From Bradyrhizobium sp. ORS 278 (GTDB taxonomy: Bacteria > Pseudomonadota > Alphaproteobacteria > Rhizobiales > Xanthobacteraceae), in the NCBI RefSeq assembly GCF_000026145.1, contig NC_009445.1, forward strand, positions 3,596,001 through 3,660,000: 64,000 nt of DNA. Reading direction: 5' to 3'. Shown here piece after piece: positions 60,660-64,000 of this stretch. Position 1 is the stretch's first letter, and every line of letters begins with the position of its first letter. The position numbers were made by a program, and so were the translations under genes. The notes below the pieces were generated by a model, which ran no database searches, was not told the DNA's origin, and was given only the letters and a program-made list of their open reading frames with translations.

Positions 60660-62909
60660 TCAACCGCCGGCCGGCCCATCGAGCGCGCGGCGCACCATCT
60701 GCGCCAGCTCGGCGCGGCGATAGGGTTTGGTCAGCAGCAGCGTGTCGGGCGCGAGCTGGCGGTTCTCGATGATCGCGTTGTCGGTGTAGCCGGAGGTGTA
60801 GAGTACCCGGAGTCCGGGGCGGCTCGCCATGATCGTCTCCGCGAGCTGGCGGCCGCTGACGCCGCCGGGCATGATCACGTCGGTGAACAAGAGATCGAAG
60901 GGCCGGTCGTGCGCGACAATGCTCAACGCCTCCGCGGCCTGCGAGGCGACGAGGGTGACGTAGCCGAGGCCCTGCAATTGGGCGAGCACGAAGTCGCGCA
61001 CCAGCGGATCGTCCTCCACCACGAGGATCGTCTCCGTGCCGCGCGGCAGCTCCTGCTCGGCCTCCGGCTCCGTCCGCCGCCGCACCTGCGCCTCCGGCAG
61101 ATAAAGCCGGATGGTGGTGCCGCGATTCTCCTCGCTGTAAAGCTTGATGTGGCCCCCTGACTGCTTGACGAAGCCATACACCATGCTGAGCCCGAGACCC
61201 GAGCCCTTGCCCGCGTCCTTGGTGGTGAAGAACGGCTCGAATGCGCGGTCCTTGACCCCCGCCGGCATGCCGGTGCCGGTGTCGCTCACGGCAACCATGA
61301 CGTAGGCACCCGGCACGACGCCGGGATTGGCCGCGGCATAGGACTCGTCGAGCCTCGTCGTCGCGGTCTCCAGCAGCAGCTTGCCGCCCTCCGGCATCGC
61401 GTCGCGCGCGTTGATGGCGAGATTGACCAGCGCGTTCGCAAGCTGGGCGGAATCGACATGGGCGACGAGATCGCCCTCGGCGAGAATGGTCCTGATCTCC
61501 ACCTGCTCGCCGAGCGTCGGCCGCAGCAGCTTGGCGATGTCCTCGACCGTGGCGTTGACGTCGATGTCGCGCGGGCGCAGCGGCTGCTTGCGCGCAAAGG
61601 CGAGGAGATGACGGATCAGCTCGGTGCAGCGGTCCGTTGCCCTGCTGATCAGCACCGCGAGCTCGGCCGCGGCCGGCCGGTCGCGGACGGTGTCGACCAG
61701 CATCTCGATCGAGCCGGTGATGATCGTGAGCATGTTGTTGAAGTCGTGCGCGACGCCGCCGGTCAGCTTGCCGATGGCATCGAGCTTCTGCGCCTGCTGC
61801 AGCAGCCGCTCGATCTCGTGCACTTCGGTCACGTCATGGTAGACCAGCGCCGCGCCGCTGATCGCGCCCTCGGAGTTGCGCAGCGGCCGACCGCTGACCA
61901 TCAGCCGGAACTGTGGCCGGCCGTCGGTCGGCTTCACCACCACCTCGCGACGATCGAAGGAGAGCCCGCGCAGGGCGCGCGCGATCGGCAGATCCTCGTC
62001 GCGGATACGGGTCACCGCATCGTTCTCGTGGAACTGATTGGTGACCAGCATGTCGGAGAAGCTCTTCCCCGCGCTGGGCCCGAAGAACTGTCCGGCGGCC
62101 TCGTTCGACAGCACGAACTTGCCCGCGGGGTCGACCACCAGAACGCCCTCCGCCATGCTGTTGAACGTGTTTTCGAGAATGGCCGAGGAGCGGCGCAGCT
62201 CGTCATAGGCGGCCGCCAGATCGCCGCGCTGCTGCAGTGCCTGTGCCTCCAGAGACGTGGCCGTCGCCTGCGACTGGCGGAGCGAAAGGCGCAGGGCGCG
62301 GTCCGACTGATAGGCGCGCCGGACGAGATAGGCCGCGATCAGCATCAGGATGCCGACGCCCGCGAGATCGATGGCCAAGAGCCATGTTCCCGTCCTCCGG
62401 GAGGTCGCGGTGCGCACGTTCAGCAGCCGGCGTTCTTCCTCGGTGAAGGAGTCGAGCACCCCGTTGATCGTCGCCATCGCGGTCGGGCCGGCCGCCCCCG
62501 CCACGAGCGACGCGACGCCGGCGCGGTCGTTGGCCGCCTGGCGGCGGATGAGCTCGCCCGAGAGCGCGATTCGCCGCTGCACGTCTTCGTCAATCGCATG
62601 CAGCCGCGCGCTCTGCGTCGGATTGTCCTGCACGAGCGCGACGAGATCGGCCCATGTCGCGGGAGTTCTGCGACCGCTGTCCTGGAACTCGGTGACGAAC
62701 CGATCCGCGCCCGACAAGGCAAAGCCGCGTGAAGACGCTTCGGCCTGGCGGAGCAGCAGGCGCAGCTCTGACGATTTCTCGAGAACCTCGAGCGTGTGCT
62801 CGACCAGGATCGCGTCGTTCCGCGCCTTGATGTCCAGCGCCGTGGAGGCCGCGCCCATCGCCAGCAGAGTTCCAAGTCCGAGGCCGATCGCCACGCGCCG
62901 CCGGATCAT
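60660..62909 (-). CDS. Hybrid sensor histidine kinase with CHASE3 domain
   Basis: This is a 749-residue protein. A first membrane helix (residues 6-25), a periplasmic CHASE3-like domain (about 30-170), a second membrane helix (about 176-195) and a PAS domain (about 242-360) precede the kinase core: HisKA phospho-acceptor His388 in LTGGVAHDFNNML, then an ATPase domain with VNLAINARDAMPEGG and GKGSGLGLSMVYGFVKQSGG. The C-terminal receiver domain has VVEDDPLV and the phospho-acceptor Asp677 in FTDVIMPGG. It is probably a sensor relaying to a phosphotransferase. It is paralogous to the gene at 63182. Confidence 0.9.
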   Translation of the reverse strand: MIRRRVAIGLGLGTLLAMGAASTALDIKARNDAILVEHTLEVLEKSSELRLLLRQAEASSRGFALSGADRFVTEFQDSGRRTPATWADLVALVQDNPTQSARLHAIDEDVQRRIALSGELIRRQAANDRAGVASLVAGAAGPTAMATINGVLDSFTEEERRLLNVRTATSRRTGTWLLAIDLAGVGILMLIAAYLVRRAYQSDRALRLSLRQSQATATSLEAQALQQRGDLAAAYDELRRSSAILENTFNSMAEGVLVVDPAGKFVLSNEAAGQFFGPSAGKSFSDMLVTNQFHENDAVTRIRDEDLPIARALRGLSFDRREVVVKPTDGRPQFRLMVSGRPLRNSEGAISGAALVYHDVTEVHEIERLLQQAQKLDAIGKLTGGVAHDFNNMLTIITGSIEMLVDTVRDRPAAAELAVLISRATDRCTELIRHLLAFARKQPLRPRDIDVNATVEDIAKLLRPTLGEQVEIRTILAEGDLVAHVDSAQLANALVNLAINARDAMPEGGKLLLETATTRLDESYAAANPGVVPGAYVMVAVSDTGTGMPAGVKDRAFEPFFTTKDAGKGSGLGLSMVYGFVKQSGGHIKLYSEENRGTTIRLYLPEAQVRRRTEPEAEQELPRGTETILVVEDDPLVRDFVLAQLQGLGYVTLVASQAAEALSIVAHDRPFDLLFTDVIMPGGVSGRQLAETIMASRPGLRVLYTSGYTDNAIIENRQLAPDTLLLTKPYRRAELAQMVRRALDGPAGG

Positions 62910-63181
62910 GGTGAAGGTCCAATCGCGTCAGGTGCGCCTGGTCGCTCAAACACCATCGTGGTTATGAATGCTTCTCAATCGCGCATGTCGATGTTTCGAT
63001 CAGACTTGCTTGTAAAGGGTGATCCGGAGCGAGCGTGGAACGGATCCGGGCGTAAAAGAACGAAATGCAACTAATTATATGTGTGTCGTGCCGGACTGCC
63101 AATCATCCGGCTCAGGTTCCATGGGGATTGCACACGTAACCCGTTCGGGGTTCCAGGACGTTGAGCAGGCGGCGAACGAAC

Positions 63182-64000
63182 TCAGTTGGCCAGGACGCGG
63201 CCCGGCGAGGCGACTTCGCGGGGGGCATCCGAACTGTGCAAGGCGAGACGCACCATCTGGGCGAGCTCTGACTTGCGATAGGGCTTGGTGAGCAGGAGCG
63301 AGGCGTGATCGATGCGGCCGTGTTCCACCATCGCATTATCGGTGTAGCCCGAGGTGTACAGGACCTTTGTGCCTGGCCGCTGCCGCAGCGTCTCCTCGGC
63401 AAGTTCCTTGCCATTGACGCCACCTGGCATGATGACGTCGGTGAACAACAGATCGAAGGGCTGCCCGGATTCGATCTTGGCCAGCGCCTCGACACCGGTG
63501 GAAGCGGTCATCGTCTTGTAGCCCAGGCTTTGCAGCTGGGCGACGACGAAGTCCTGCACCAGCAGGTCGTCCTCGACGATGAAGATGGTCTCATCTCCGC
63601 GCGGGGGCGGTGGATCGGGCAGGGCAGGCGTTGCGGTCTGCCCCTTGGGCGCCGGAATGTACAGGCGGATGGTGGTGCCCCGGCCTTCCTCGCTGTAGAT
63701 CTTGATGTGACCGCCCGACTGCTTGACGAAGCCGTAGACCATGCTCAGGCCGAGGCCGGAGCCTTTGCCCGCTTCCTTGGTGGTGAAGAACGGCTCGAAC
63801 GCGCGATCGCGCACGGCGGGCGACATGCCCGTGCCGGTGTCGCTGACGGCCACCATGATGTAGGAGCCCGGCGTCACGCCGGCATTGGCTGCGGCATAGG
63901 CATCGTCGAGTTCCACCCGGCGGGATTCCAGCAGCAGCTTGCCGCCATTGGGCATCGCGTCGCGGGCGTTGATGGCCATGTTGACCAGCGAGTTGGCAAG
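63182..64000 (-). CDS. Hybrid sensor histidine kinase, C-terminal part (cut by window edge)
   Basis: The reading frame enters from beyond position 64000, so the N-terminus is not visible. What remains is the ATPase domain (NMAINARDAMPNGGKLLLES, GKGSGLGLSMVYGFVKQSGG) and a receiver domain (FIVEDDLLVQDFVVAQL with the Asp in FTDVIMPGGVNG, then LYTSGYTDN). It is about as similar to the upstream kinase at 60660 as expected for a recent duplicate, including the shared KPYR-SELAQM end. Membrane and sensor parts must lie outside the window. Confidence 0.88.
   Translation of the reverse strand, partial: LANSLVNMAINARDAMPNGGKLLLESRRVELDDAYAAANAGVTPGSYIMVAVSDTGTGMSPAVRDRAFEPFFTTKEAGKGSGLGLSMVYGFVKQSGGHIKIYSEEGRGTTIRLYIPAPKGQTATPALPDPPPPRGDETIFIVEDDLLVQDFVVAQLQSLGYKTMTASTGVEALAKIESGQPFDLLFTDVIMPGGVNGKELAEETLRQRPGTKVLYTSGYTDNAMVEHGRIDHASLLLTKPYRKSELAQMVRLALHSSDAPREVASPGRVLAN

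Overview
This is high-GC alphaproteobacterial DNA, most likely from Bradyrhizobium or a close Nitrobacteraceae relative. The evidence is the set of small conserved proteins (DUF6894, DUF2171, DUF4142, GapR/DUF2312, DUF72), an HWE-family kinase, a short Nitrobacter-type chlorite dismutase, an AdoCbl-dependent ribonucleotide reductase, GGAAC-N16-xGTT stress promoters, and palindromic repeat families typical of this group. There are about 65 genes. I recognised no rRNA, tRNA, CRISPR array, prophage or intact insertion sequence.

0.8-8.4 kb: an apparent organosulfur operon. It has an SfnG-type dimethylsulfone monooxygenase, a complete branched-chain-amino-acid-type ABC importer (two ATPases, two permeases, one binding protein) and an acyl-CoA-dehydrogenase-like flavoprotein gene broken by a stop codon and a frameshift. 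8.4-22 kb: small envelope or unknown proteins, an FMN reductase, a LysR regulator followed by an aminotransferase/M20 deacylase/2-hydroxyacid dehydrogenase operon, a coiled-coil protein overlapping a short CxxCH protein, an HD-domain hydrolase and a HAD phosphatase. 22-28 kb: signalling, with a Crp/Fnr regulator, a PAS-HWE kinase with an AhpD-like N-terminus, and a chemotaxis receptor.

28-43.7 kb: many short stress or envelope genes, plus a sorbosone-type dehydrogenase, chlorite dismutase, 3-hydroxybutyryl-CoA dehydrogenase, a Rieske protein, a Tat-exported VOC protein, GapR and a DmdC-like acyl-CoA dehydrogenase. Five promoters spread over 16.5-47.6 kb match the EcfG (general stress response) pattern and one more is near-matching. 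This suggests that several of the unknown small genes form one stress regulon.

43.7-51.3 kb: a lytic transglycosylase, a second chemotaxis receptor, a dense field of inverted repeats, an LVIVD-repeat protein and a cytochrome P450. 51.4-55.2 kb is an accessory patch. It has a toxin-antitoxin pair whose ParE-like toxin carries a stop at codon 5, two truncated copies of the start of a metallophosphoesterase gene flanking an orphan gene, and a lower-GC HEPN (AbiU2-like) protein. 55.3-64 kb: nrdJ with a long leader and candidate NrdR boxes, a DMT exporter, and two paralogous hybrid histidine kinases, the second cut by the window edge.
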